Source: an uncultured Bacteroides sp.
GTDB lineage: Bacteria > Bacteroidota > Bacteroidia > Bacteroidales > Bacteroidaceae
Direction: 5' to 3'
Length of the DNA: 64,000 nucleotides
Assembly (NCBI GenBank): GCA_900544675.1
Contig: UQVZ01000005.1
Span: forward strand, 57,278-121,277
Shown: piece by piece, positions 1-6,807 of the stretch
How positions within the stretch are numbered: position 1 is the first letter of the stretch
Layout: every line of letters begins with the position of its first letter
The notes under the pieces: model-generated
The model's input: the letters and a program-made list of their open reading frames with translations, nothing else
What the model was told of the DNA's origin: nothing
Database searches by the model: none
Translations under genes and position numbers: made by a program

Positions 1-79
1 TGATGTCCGTGAAGATGAGGAAGGCGTAATAGCAGGCCATTGCCACGAAAAGGATAAAAACGATTTGTCCGTACTGCAT
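1..79 (-). CDS. Partial ICE membrane protein (N-terminus only)
   Basis: An open reading frame begins at the ATG at 79 and runs off the left edge. The first 26 residues (MQYGQIVFILFVAMACYYAF...) form a single hydrophobic segment with a short polar start, as in a membrane-anchored conjugation protein. It starts 2 nt after the stop of the HTH gene, so it belongs to the same leftward transfer operon. I cannot name the family from 26 residues; a TraD/DUF4122-type or TraE-type protein is possible by position only. Confidence 0.55.
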   Translation of the reverse strand, partial: MQYGQIVFILFVAMACYYAFLIFTDI

Positions 80-81
80 GG

Positions 82-669
82 CTATATGGCATTGGATAAT
101 GGTGTATTGTCTTCGGGAAAAGGCAGAAAGGATAGTCCAAGTCTAGTGGCCTTGGCTTCCAGCCGGGCTTTCCGGCATGTGGCTTCGGTGAAGTACAGTA
201 TGTTCCTGTGTACGCCGGTGATGTATCCGTTGGCTTTCAGCCTGGAGCGTATCCTGACCTTGGCGCGGTGTGAGATAACCTTGAGGCGTGTGAGGGGGTC
301 AAGACCGAATACAGCCCTGCGCCGTTCGCGGCGTACCAGCTCATTGCGGACACGGGACGACATCGCGTAACCCTTTGCCTTGCTCCGGCTCAGCCCCAGC
401 TTGCGTGCCATGCGGCTGACTGTGGTGCGGCTGACGCCCAGGTCGCCGGCCATCTCGGCGTAGGAACGGTTGTCGAAGTGGCGGCTGATATGTCCGGCAC
501 GTTCCAGCCACCGGCTCTTGGCCAGCTTCTCCAGTCCGAGTTCGCGGGCTTTTTCCTTCACGGCCGTCACGCCTATCTGGAGCATATAGGCAGTATGTGC
601 GGTGGTCTCCACGGGATAAAGCTCGGCAAGCCGGGAGAGCATGGTTTCTGTCCAGTCGATTCTACGCAT
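82..669 (-). CDS. HTH-containing ICE protein, unknown role
   Basis: A 195-residue basic protein. The stretch SYAEMAGDLGVSRTTVSRMA (about residues 69-88) reads as a helix-turn-helix of the kind that separates ordered DNA-binding helices, and the N-terminal third resembles a second such segment (residues 8-45). Its ATG overlaps the last 8 nt of the DUF3408-type gene, and a membrane-protein gene follows 2 nt after its stop, so it is translationally linked to the transfer operon. Position suggests an operon-encoded DNA-binding or regulatory protein of the element, but I do not recognise the family. The coding strand is visibly richer in G+C than the chromosomal genes to the right. Confidence 0.7.
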   Translation of the reverse strand: MRRIDWTETMLSRLAELYPVETTAHTAYMLQIGVTAVKEKARELGLEKLAKSRWLERAGHISRHFDNRSYAEMAGDLGVSRTTVSRMARKLGLSRSKAKGYAMSSRVRNELVRRERRRAVFGLDPLTRLKVISHRAKVRIRSRLKANGYITGVHRNILYFTEATCRKARLEAKATRLGLSFLPFPEDNTPLSNAI

Positions 670-1024
670 GGGATTCGGGGTTATAGTTGTTGAACAATGA
701 TTTCTTCTCGCGGCGGTATTGCGCCAGTAGGGAAAGGTGGTTCTCGAAGAACGAGCGGATGATGGCGTTCACGAGGTCGGAACGGCAGCGGCCACGGATG
801 TCGCAGTCGTCAAGCGAGTCGGCCAGGTCGCGGTCGAGTTTGCATACCAGACGGTCTGCCTTGCCGTTCCCGTCCGTCGGCGCTTCAAGGTAGGCCATGA
901 AGTCCTGCCAGCACTTGTCACCGGGATGTGCGGTGCCTTGCTCCGCTTGTCCTTCTCCCTTGAATGCAGGTTCGTCGTCATTGATGCCTCTGGTGAGGTC
1001 GTCTATTTGTAATTCCTTGTTCAT
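662..1024 (-). CDS. DUF3408-type conjugal transfer protein (TraB/TraC-like)
   Basis: A 120-residue protein with a polar, disordered N-terminal half and a C-terminal half (from about residue 57, DRLVCKLDRDLADSLDDCD) that looks like a ribbon-helix-helix-like DNA-binding domain followed by a helix. This pattern and the position just after a ParA-like ATPase match the DUF3408 proteins of Bacteroides conjugative transposons. It starts 10 nt after the ParA gene and overlaps the next gene by 8 nt. The likely role is as DNA-binding partner of the ParA-like protein in transfer or partition of the excised element; that role is inference from context. Confidence 0.7.
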   Translation of the reverse strand: MNKELQIDDLTRGINDDEPAFKGEGQAEQGTAHPGDKCWQDFMAYLEAPTDGNGKADRLVCKLDRDLADSLDDCDIRGRCRSDLVNAIIRSFFENHLSLLAQYRREKKSLFNNYNPESHA

Positions 1025-1034
1025 TACGCTATGG

Positions 1035-1745
1035 TCATTGATGGTTTATGTCTTTGGGGGTGCCGTCAACGAAAATTCCGGCGTATATTTTGTCGAACAC
1101 CGGACTGACGATGCCGGCCTGCATATCCAGTTCCGCCACCGTGCTGAAACGTTCCATGTCGGCCCGCTTGGGAATCTTGTCCGTCACCAGCCCGTAGTTG
1201 GCGAAGGTCTTCCCCGTGTTCTCCCACAGTTCCAGCTCGGAGCGTTTGCCCACCCGTCCGTCATGGAGGTTGGGGACGATGAAGAGCCGGGCTTTCATCC
1301 GTCCGCCCACGGCCTTGCGCAGACGGTCGATGAACAGGAGGAAGCTCGCGGTGGAGGGGACGGTCACCAGGTCGTAATGGAACGGTACGACGATGATATC
1401 CGAGTTGACGAACATGGGTATCAGCCCCTCCGCCTTCAGGCTGCCGGGCGAGTCCATGAGCACCACGTCTATGCTGGGGTCGTTGTGCAGCTTCTCCATG
1501 AGCGCGGTCATGGCCTGCTTGTCGTTGGCCTCGTAGGCCAGCACGTCGTAGGGTACGGCTTCCTCGCCGTATTTCTTGATGTCGGCCTTGCGGCACTTCA
1601 TGATGGAGTGCTGGAAATCGCAGTCGACGACCACGGCACGCACGCCCTTCGTCACAAGGTAGTTGGCGAAGGTGACGCAGAGGGTCGTCTTGCCGACTCC
1701 CCCTTTCTGGTTGGCGAATGTCACGATGACGGGTGTCTGTATCAT
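1035..1745 (-). CDS. ParA/MinD-family ATPase of the transfer operon (TraA-like)
   Basis: A 236-residue P-loop ATPase of the ParA type. The deviant Walker A motif NQKGGVGKTTL lies near the N-terminus, VVVDCDFQHS is the switch I region, and VVLMDSPGSL is Walker B. I chose the ATG at 1745 (MIQTPVIV...) because the motif-bearing domain begins there; the upstream extension in the same frame covers promoter-like sequence and is not protein-like. It is the first gene of the leftward operon and is followed 10 nt later by the DUF3408-type gene. In Bacteroides conjugative transposons a ParA-like gene (often called traA) opens the tra operon; its exact duty is not known to me. Confidence 0.85.
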   Translation of the reverse strand: MIQTPVIVTFANQKGGVGKTTLCVTFANYLVTKGVRAVVVDCDFQHSIMKCRKADIKKYGEEAVPYDVLAYEANDKQAMTALMEKLHNDPSIDVVLMDSPGSLKAEGLIPMFVNSDIIVVPFHYDLVTVPSTASFLLFIDRLRKAVGGRMKARLFIVPNLHDGRVGKRSELELWENTGKTFANYGLVTDKIPKRADMERFSTVAELDMQAGIVSPVFDKIYAGIFVDGTPKDINHQ

Positions 1746-1771
1746 TTTGTCCACGGTCGTTTGGTTCGGTG

Positions 1772-1804
1772 CAAAAGTATGCACCGGATAGGACGGTAAC
1801 GAAA
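1772..1804 (-). promoter_or_regulatory. Candidate promoter of the tra operon
   Basis: On the minus strand TACTTTTG (1779-1772) matches the Bacteroidota -7 box TAnnTTTG, and a weaker TTTC (1804-1801) lies 21 nt upstream as a -33 box. It sits 27 nt ahead of the chosen ParA start. Confidence 0.45.
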
Positions 1805-1815
1805 TGCACAACACT
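1802..1815. repeat. Copy 1 of a 14-nt direct repeat (AAATGCACAACACT)
   Basis: Identical 14-mer to 4138-4151. Each copy lies upstream of one leftward operon of the element (transfer, mobilization), which suggests a shared regulatory or processing site. Confidence 0.6.
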
Positions 1816-1839
1816 TTTGTGCTTCAGGTCAGCCTGACC
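1806..1839. promoter_or_regulatory. Two inverted repeats upstream of the tra operon (candidate operator)
   Basis: GCACAA-cactt-TTGTGC (1806-1822) and GGTCAG-c-CTGACC (1827-1839) are two perfect 6-bp inverted repeats immediately upstream of the candidate -33 box. They could bind a regulator of transfer or be part of a nick/processing region. The first lies inside a 14-nt sequence repeated upstream of the mobilization genes. Confidence 0.4.
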
Positions 1840-1927
1840 GAAGTATTTTATGCAGCGGATTAAAAGGTATGACGGCTTATGCGGCCAGACAGGTGACAAA
1901 AGGGAGTCTCCGTTTTTTCCTCATGGT

Positions 1928-3487
1928 CTACCGTTTAAGGTTGCGTCCGTCGTCAATGTCATCGTAGCCTCCCTTGCCGCCGACTTCCCACTCACGCTTT
2001 TCGGCATGGCTTCCGGCACCGGAATCCTTCAGTCCGTGTATGTGTATCTTCTTTCCGCCGTTTCCGGTGGAATGTGTCTGCTTGGCCTGTTGCTTCCGTG
2101 GCCGGGGTTTCAGCCGTTCCGTGTCAAGCCCTTCCGCCGCAAGGTCTATCACGATGTGTCTTTTAAAGTTGACGGCATATGCCGCGCCCGCTTCCTCGCG
2201 GAGGATGAAGCCTTCCTCATGAAGGGCACTTTTCACGGAAAAGACGTTCTCGTCATTGAAGATTTCATGCAGGCGGCTGACGGCATCCGTATGGGACTGC
2301 GGCCTTTCACCTGACAGGTCCACCAGATCAGGACGGTTCACCTTGAAGATTTTGCAGAGCAGATCGCGTTCAGCTTCTGTGGCCGGGTGGAACATCTCGA
2401 TGAAACGGATGCGGTTGTTCCGGTCGATGGCTTCCGCCATGAACGGCTTTAACGGGCGTGTCTGTCCGTCAAAGTGGATGACGCCTTTCTTGATATAGGC
2501 ACGCTGCTTCCTCAGCTTCTGGAAAATCTCGCCCTGCGTGATTTTCGGGTTGAGGGTGAGCAGCCGGTCTATGTAGTCCTCTATGCGTGCGAAGCGTTGT
2601 TCCGGGGTGGCGAAGTCCAGAAGCTGTTCCGTGGCCAGCACCCTTGCCCCGTTGATGACGGTACGGTGGGCGTGGTCGACAATCATGTAGCCGTAGGGCG
2701 CATCCTTCCTGCCGAAGAACACGAGGTCGATGCCGAACTTCTCCTTCAGCTCTTTCTGCAGCTCTTCCTTGCCGCCGCTCACGTCCCGGTATTTTTTGAG
2801 GATGCTCCGCAGCTGGCGGCAACGGGCGCGTTCCCTATAGCCGCTTTTGAAAAGCTGTTCGACTTCGGCCAACGGAATTTGCCGCTGCACCTTGCCGCCA
2901 TGCTTGATAAATACGTTTTCATCTTTCTTATATACCTCATATCCCATAGAAACCATGATTGCCTTGAACTGGGCGAAAGAGGAGAAGGTATATTGCCTGG
3001 CCGCGTCCATGTCGTTGGCAATCTTCTTTTGCCTGTCCGTGCCGAGAATCCTGTCTATGACTTCCTGGGAACGCCTGCGCTCGTGACTATAGGCTATCTT
3101 CCTGCCGTCGGGGGCGACACGCGAGGTGATGATGTGCAGGTGGGTGTTGTCGGTGTCATGGTGGGCGTAGATGAGCCAAGGTTGTCCGGGTTCGGCATAT
3201 CCCATTTCCTTGAGGTATCGGTGCGCGAAATCCAGCAGTTCGGATTCCGTCATCTCACGGCCTTTGCAGCTGACGGCCACATGGAACTGCGGTTTCCGGA
3301 TGCGGCTGTTGGTGGAACTGTATTTTTTGAGATAGCCGGTAAGCTCCTCCGTGGTGGGTCTGCCTGCCAGACCGATTGTCCCGAAGTTCCGCATCTCGAT
3401 GAGCCGGGCAAGCCCTTTCGATACCTTGTGTTCGTTGTAACCAACGGCATGGAAGTCCGCGCTTCCGGGTAATATGGTCGCTATCAT
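1928..3487 (-). CDS. Relaxase / mobilization nuclease (MobB-like)
   Basis: A 519-residue conjugative relaxase. It would nick the element at oriT and stay attached to the transferred strand. The metal-binding three-histidine motif HHDTDNTHLHI is at residues 109-119, preceded by a conserved aromatic-rich N-terminus with candidate nucleophile Tyr17 and the usual KPQFHVAVS strand. The C-terminal half is basic and ends in a charged, probably disordered tail. The upstream accessory-protein gene ends 39 nt before its start, so the two form a mobilization operon read leftward. Length and motif order fit MobP/MobB relaxases of Bacteroides conjugative transposons. The right-handed partner (coupling protein) is not in the window. 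Confidence 0.88.
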   Translation of the reverse strand: MIATILPGSADFHAVGYNEHKVSKGLARLIEMRNFGTIGLAGRPTTEELTGYLKKYSSTNSRIRKPQFHVAVSCKGREMTESELLDFAHRYLKEMGYAEPGQPWLIYAHHDTDNTHLHIITSRVAPDGRKIAYSHERRRSQEVIDRILGTDRQKKIANDMDAARQYTFSSFAQFKAIMVSMGYEVYKKDENVFIKHGGKVQRQIPLAEVEQLFKSGYRERARCRQLRSILKKYRDVSGGKEELQKELKEKFGIDLVFFGRKDAPYGYMIVDHAHRTVINGARVLATEQLLDFATPEQRFARIEDYIDRLLTLNPKITQGEIFQKLRKQRAYIKKGVIHFDGQTRPLKPFMAEAIDRNNRIRFIEMFHPATEAERDLLCKIFKVNRPDLVDLSGERPQSHTDAVSRLHEIFNDENVFSVKSALHEEGFILREEAGAAYAVNFKRHIVIDLAAEGLDTERLKPRPRKQQAKQTHSTGNGGKKIHIHGLKDSGAGSHAEKREWEVGGKGGYDDIDDGRNLKR

Positions 3488-3526
3488 CTTGGGGTGGTGT
3501 TATCTGGATTGGTGATATGTCTGGTT

Positions 3527-3931
3527 CTAAGGCTTGTTTATTCTTGATGTGAGGATGTCAAGTTGTCTTTTTATCCCGTTGACGGTTTCCTGTGTGTCCC
3601 GGATGAGCGGCAACAGAACTTCCCGGATATAGCTTGGGGGCAGCAACCCTGCAACCGCCAGCTCGTTGGCGCGCTTTACTGCCTGGTTGAGGTTTCCGCC
3701 TATATGGGACAGTTCGCCCTGGTATCTTCGGTAAAACGAACCGAGTTCCTGCATGAGTTCAAGCTGCTGCCTGACGCTTACGTTTGAATACTCTTCGAGT
3801 GCCTTGCGCACGTAGTGGCTTACGGTCTTGTATTCAGCCGATTTCTCCTTGAACTCCCGGACTTCTTCCGGGGTCATCCTTACCTTGATGTACTTGTTCC
3901 TATGTTCCTTCATGTTCCGGTTTGTTTGCAA
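3527..3931 (-). CDS. Relaxosome accessory protein (MobA/MobC-like)
   Basis: A 134-residue (or 128 if started at the ATG at 3913, MKEHRNKYIKVRM...) small basic protein. The N-terminal KYIKVRMTPEEVREFKEKS segment is a ribbon-helix-helix strand and helix, and the GELSHIGGNLNQAVKRAN segment (about residues 75-92) is the signature of bacterial mobilization proteins of the MobC family. It should bind oriT and help the relaxase, whose gene follows 39 nt downstream. The 3913 start better fits the family, but I cannot decide from the ribosome-binding region, since Bacteroidota rely little on Shine-Dalgarno pairing. Confidence 0.82.
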   Translation of the reverse strand: MQTNRNMKEHRNKYIKVRMTPEEVREFKEKSAEYKTVSHYVRKALEEYSNVSVRQQLELMQELGSFYRRYQGELSHIGGNLNQAVKRANELAVAGLLPPSYIREVLLPLIRDTQETVNGIKRQLDILTSRINKP

Positions 3932-4039
3932 CCGGGATTGTCTTACCTTATTTCGCAGGGCGAAACAGCGGCGGTGCCGCTCCGGTGCATGGCATCCGGC
4001 AAGTCACTTTTTGGGAGAACAAACGGAGTTTTGTGGCCA

Positions 4040-4047
4040 CAAAAGTA
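4040..4047 (-). promoter_or_regulatory. Candidate -7 box for the mob operon
   Basis: TACTTTTG read on the minus strand (4047-4040) matches TAnnTTTG; a TTGC about 20 nt upstream (4071-4068) is a poor -33 match. Confidence 0.35.
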
Positions 4048-4137
4048 CAACTTGCTTGGAAAATCCTGCAACGCAGGGCAATGTCATCCCGGGTTCTTTC
4101 TTGCGCCAAAATTACCGTGAAAAGGGGCTTCCGTACA

Positions 4138-4151
4138 AAATGCACAACACT
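4138..4151. repeat. Copy 2 of the 14-nt direct repeat
   Basis: AAATGCACAACACT, identical to 1802-1815. Similar downstream bases (TTC-AAGG against TTC-AGG) extend the likeness loosely. Confidence 0.6.
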
Positions 4152-4619
4152 ATTCTTCAAGGAACATATCATTTTGACCGGGATATCGAGAGCATCCGAT
4201 TGCCGGGTGTATCGAATAGGATTTTCCTCGGTCTGTGAGTATCGGGTCATCCAGTTATCTTATAATCCAAGGTGCGAAATGGGGCTTACTTTGGTTTCAA
4301 GTGTCCGGTTATATTAGTTCATCTATTCGTGAATTATTAGAATCATTATCCGTTTGTTCGATAACAAGAGGGAAAAGGAAGCACAGGCATCAGATTTTTC
4401 AGATTGGTAATGAGCTTGGATATTTCAACATGATGCAATAATGTAGTAATGTAATGGCCGACCAAGGCTAAGACGACCTTGACATTACTTTATAGTCACT
4501 CATCAGACCTGAGAAAACTAGTTTTTTGCACCTGATGATTTCGGATTTTGGAAATACAGACACTTGTCACCAGTATATTCCAAACGATATGTATAAAGCT
4601 ATCTTGATATGGAAGCACA

Positions 4620-4967
4620 ATGGGCAATCGTTTGTCAATCAATGATTTTGTCAGGATAAAGTTGCCGGAATATTTTCATATCTCGCTGATTTTTAGTATA
4701 TTTATGGTGGAAAATAGCCTCGTATGGCTTATGGTTTCACTTAAATTTGAGTATATGTTTGAACTGTTACTGATAATATACCTGGTGCCTGTCATCATCA
4801 TACTTTCGCTGTTGTGGCGGTTGGTGTTATGGCTGGTAAGGAACGTGCTGCGGCTTGCCGGATGGTTGTTGAAGAAGGTGTGCGTCCTTGTATGGAAGGG
4901 ATTACTGCTGTTGGTCGGCATCTTCCTGGGGCGGTGTTGTGTCAACCGTCCGCCGGATTCAAGATAA
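4620..4967 (+). CDS. Possible small membrane protein of the ICE
   Basis: A 115-residue frame with at least two long hydrophobic stretches (about residues 20-40 and 45-100), interrupted by arginines in the second (LLWRLVLWLVRNVLRLAGWLL), and a short polar tail. GGAAG lies 9 nt before the ATG, and a strong hairpin follows 15 nt after the stop, which supports transcription of this strand. No family is recognised, and the frame is the only rightward candidate in the element. It could be an amphipathic membrane protein, an exclusion protein or chance. Confidence 0.4.
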   Translation: MGNRLSINDFVRIKLPEYFHISLIFSIFMVENSLVWLMVSLKFEYMFELLLIIYLVPVIIILSLLWRLVLWLVRNVLRLAGWLLKKVCVLVWKGLLLLVGIFLGRCCVNRPPDSR

Positions 4968-4981
4968 GGGTGAAGCAGCAA

Positions 4982-5014
4982 AGCCGCACCTGTCTCGGAC
5001 GGGCAGGTACGGCT
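4982..5014 (+). terminator. Hairpin after the small membrane ORF
   Basis: AGCCGCACCTG (4982-4992) pairs with CAGGTACGGCT (5004-5014), one mismatch in 11. There is no T-run, but the position between two convergent frames fits a terminator. Confidence 0.5.
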
Positions 5015-5081
5015 TCGTGTTGTAGTCGGGTGGAAAGGTGTTCTTCCCTCATGTCAGGTGTTTACCTAACTGACAAGCAGG

Positions 5082-6578
5082 CTAAAATCCTTTGCCTTTG
5101 CTTCTTTCATAGACAACCTCTCTTTGACTATCACAATTTTTAAGTCTGAACTGGACTGTACAACCGATAGGAATATCTTTGGGTAGCTGTTTGACTAGTT
5201 CGGAGATAACTTCGTCAACGTTACTAAAACCGATATCTGTTAGTTCACCAACAACATCTCCTTTGAAATAAGCGCGTCCGTATATCATCATCTTTTTTGA
5301 AATGCGGAAAAGTTTTTCCTCTGGAGCTTCAAGGTCACGAGCTTTGCCTTGTTTACTCTTCTTATTGCTGAAGAAAATGAAATCAATAATCTTGGCATTA
5401 AGTTCCCACGCAGGAGTAAAGTCCAGTTTTAAGTAGCCTCTTGTTACATTGAACCCATGACTGTGATTCATGCCAAATGCAACTTCATAAAGGTTTGCAT
5501 CACAATCGTTTTGGGCAATGGTTGCCCACGTATGCCTGAACGTATAATAGCAGTAGTAGTCCTCCTTTTTCATGCCCATGTCGGCGCATATCTTGCGTAT
5601 TCCGATATTTACGTTAGCATTGAAACTGTCGGAATTGCTGTAACGGCTGTGGAATACGAACAGGTACTCATCATCCTCATCTTTGGAGAGATACTTATTA
5701 AAGGTCTCTTGGATAAATGGCTCTATTCTCATTTCCATATATGCCTCGTCTCTGCGGCTGTGACGTGTCTTTGCCCTTTTATAGCCGATAATGCCATTGT
5801 TGTAATCCTTCTTTTTGAGTTCGTAAAGGTCAACGGTGTTGATACCGCCGATACACAGTGATAGAAGTGCTACATCCCGGCCAAGTTCCGGAAGGGGAGA
5901 CAGCATCTTTGTTTTTGGAAGAGGACGGTTGAAGAACTCACGGCAGGCTTCCGCACTGATGGCACGTTTCATTGTATTGTCAGATTTGGGAATTGCCACT
6001 TTAAGCCAAGGATTGAACTTTATGCGTATAACACCACGCTCTTCATCATTTAGCTCGACTATAGCTTTTTTGAAAATTTGTCGTACACATGTAGGGTACA
6101 TTTCTTTGGCTCGGTTTGTTTTTGACAGACTCTCTATCCAAAGATTTATTGCAGAAGATGACAAGTTGCTAAACAGAAGTCGGGTTGTCCCCATGAAGCG
6201 TTCTAAATGGTTTACCGCAAGTCTGTAATTCTTTGCATTGCGTTCGTGTCCATCCGCTTCCATCCTGTCTATGAACTTTCGCGCGTAATCGCTGAAGCAC
6301 GCTTCTTCATCGTCTTTCAACAAGAACTCTATTACTTCCTTTATTTCCCAACAAGTCGCATTCACGCGGTTCAAGCGGTCCGTATATTGCCTGATGAGCA
6401 TAGCGCAATACTCATTTACAACAGGGTCAGTGAGATCACCACCTTTCGTAATATGAGCAGCGTCTACAATTTTATTTGTTTTAATATAACTGGATTTGCG
6501 CTGGTGCGTAATCCTGATGTAAACTGTGTAAAAGCCATCGCTTCTCGGCTTTTTTACCGTTGCTTTAAATGTTGTCAT
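5082..6578 (-). CDS. Tyrosine recombinase / ICE integrase (IntDOT-like class)
   Basis: A 498-residue site-specific recombinase that should integrate and excise the element. I chose the ATG at 6578 (MTTFKATVKK), the usual start of Bacteroidota integrases with an N-terminal arm-binding domain. A SAM-like core-binding domain covers about residues 90-190 and the catalytic domain about 200-395. Visible catalytic residues are Lys in YKRAKTRHS (266-274), Arg348-His349 (YTFRHTWAT), His372 (GMNHSHG) and nucleophile Tyr382 (TRGYLK). The first catalytic Arg expected in this region is replaced by Gly (LCIGGINTVDL, 241-251), as IntDOT has Ser there. A further ~100-residue C-terminal extension follows. It is the last gene of the element, facing the attachment end. 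Confidence 0.88.
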   Translation of the reverse strand: MTTFKATVKKPRSDGFYTVYIRITHQRKSSYIKTNKIVDAAHITKGGDLTDPVVNEYCAMLIRQYTDRLNRVNATCWEIKEVIEFLLKDDEEACFSDYARKFIDRMEADGHERNAKNYRLAVNHLERFMGTTRLLFSNLSSSAINLWIESLSKTNRAKEMYPTCVRQIFKKAIVELNDEERGVIRIKFNPWLKVAIPKSDNTMKRAISAEACREFFNRPLPKTKMLSPLPELGRDVALLSLCIGGINTVDLYELKKKDYNNGIIGYKRAKTRHSRRDEAYMEMRIEPFIQETFNKYLSKDEDDEYLFVFHSRYSNSDSFNANVNIGIRKICADMGMKKEDYYCYYTFRHTWATIAQNDCDANLYEVAFGMNHSHGFNVTRGYLKLDFTPAWELNAKIIDFIFFSNKKSKQGKARDLEAPEEKLFRISKKMMIYGRAYFKGDVVGELTDIGFSNVDEVISELVKQLPKDIPIGCTVQFRLKNCDSQREVVYERSKGKGF

Positions 6579-6615
6579 ACCTATTTCCTTTTTAGATAAA
6601 TACAAGAAATTCTTT

Positions 6616-6656
6616 GGGGTAAACAGGGGTAAACATGATGATTTTTGGGGTAAACA
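6616..6656. repeat. GGGGTAAACA direct repeats at the ICE end
   Basis: Three exact copies: 6616-6625 and 6626-6635 in tandem, then 6647-6656, with a degenerate fourth (AGAGTAAAAC, from 6658). They lie just upstream of the integrase start, where integrase arm-type or excisionase sites are normally found in tyrosine-recombinase elements. Confidence 0.6.
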
Positions 6657-6727
6657 TAGAGTAAAACAAATACGCTCATTTGGCTCATTTTTTGATGTCA
6701 ACTGCACGAACTGTCTTAACGCAACTC

Positions 6728-6765
6728 AGGCTGTAATTACCGCGTAAATCGGTAGATTACAGCCT
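6728..6765. terminator. Long imperfect hairpin between ICE end and ppdK
   Basis: AGGCTGTAATTACC (6728-6741) pairs with GGTAGATTACAGCCT (6751-6765). It lies 43 nt after the ppdK stop and probably ends ppdK transcription; it lacks a T-run. The element boundary must be close, so it could also be part of the attachment region. Confidence 0.5.
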
Positions 6766-6807
6766 GATACAAATCTTAATTGCTATTCTGCCTGAGGGCT
6801 TCCAGTC

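Larger units (their letters stand above)
3932..4619. other. ICE intergenic region with candidate oriT
   Basis: No convincing gene is present. It holds a perfect hairpin AGCGGC-ggt-GCCGCT (3967-3981), a minus-strand TACTTTTG -7 box (4047-4040) that could serve the mob operon, and the second copy of the 14-nt repeat (4138-4151). Bacteroides mobilization regions usually carry oriT just upstream of the accessory gene, so oriT is expected here, but I cannot locate the nick site. Confidence 0.4.

Noticed and set aside
897..1799. 300-residue plus frame opposite the ParA gene
   Set aside because: Shadow frame; the other strand has Walker A and B motifs of ParA.
2474..3472. 332-residue plus frame opposite the relaxase
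   Set aside because: Shadow of the relaxase gene, which has the HHDTDNTHLH motif on the other strand.
4676..4981. 101-residue minus frame opposite the hydrophobic ICE ORF
   Set aside because: It is Asn/Ser/Thr/His-rich as expected for the complement of a hydrophobic frame, and no start signal is evident.
6579..6707. 43-residue N-terminal extension of the integrase
   Set aside because: The segment translates the GGGGTAAACA repeats and is not protein-like; integrases of this class start at MTTFKATVKK-type sequences.
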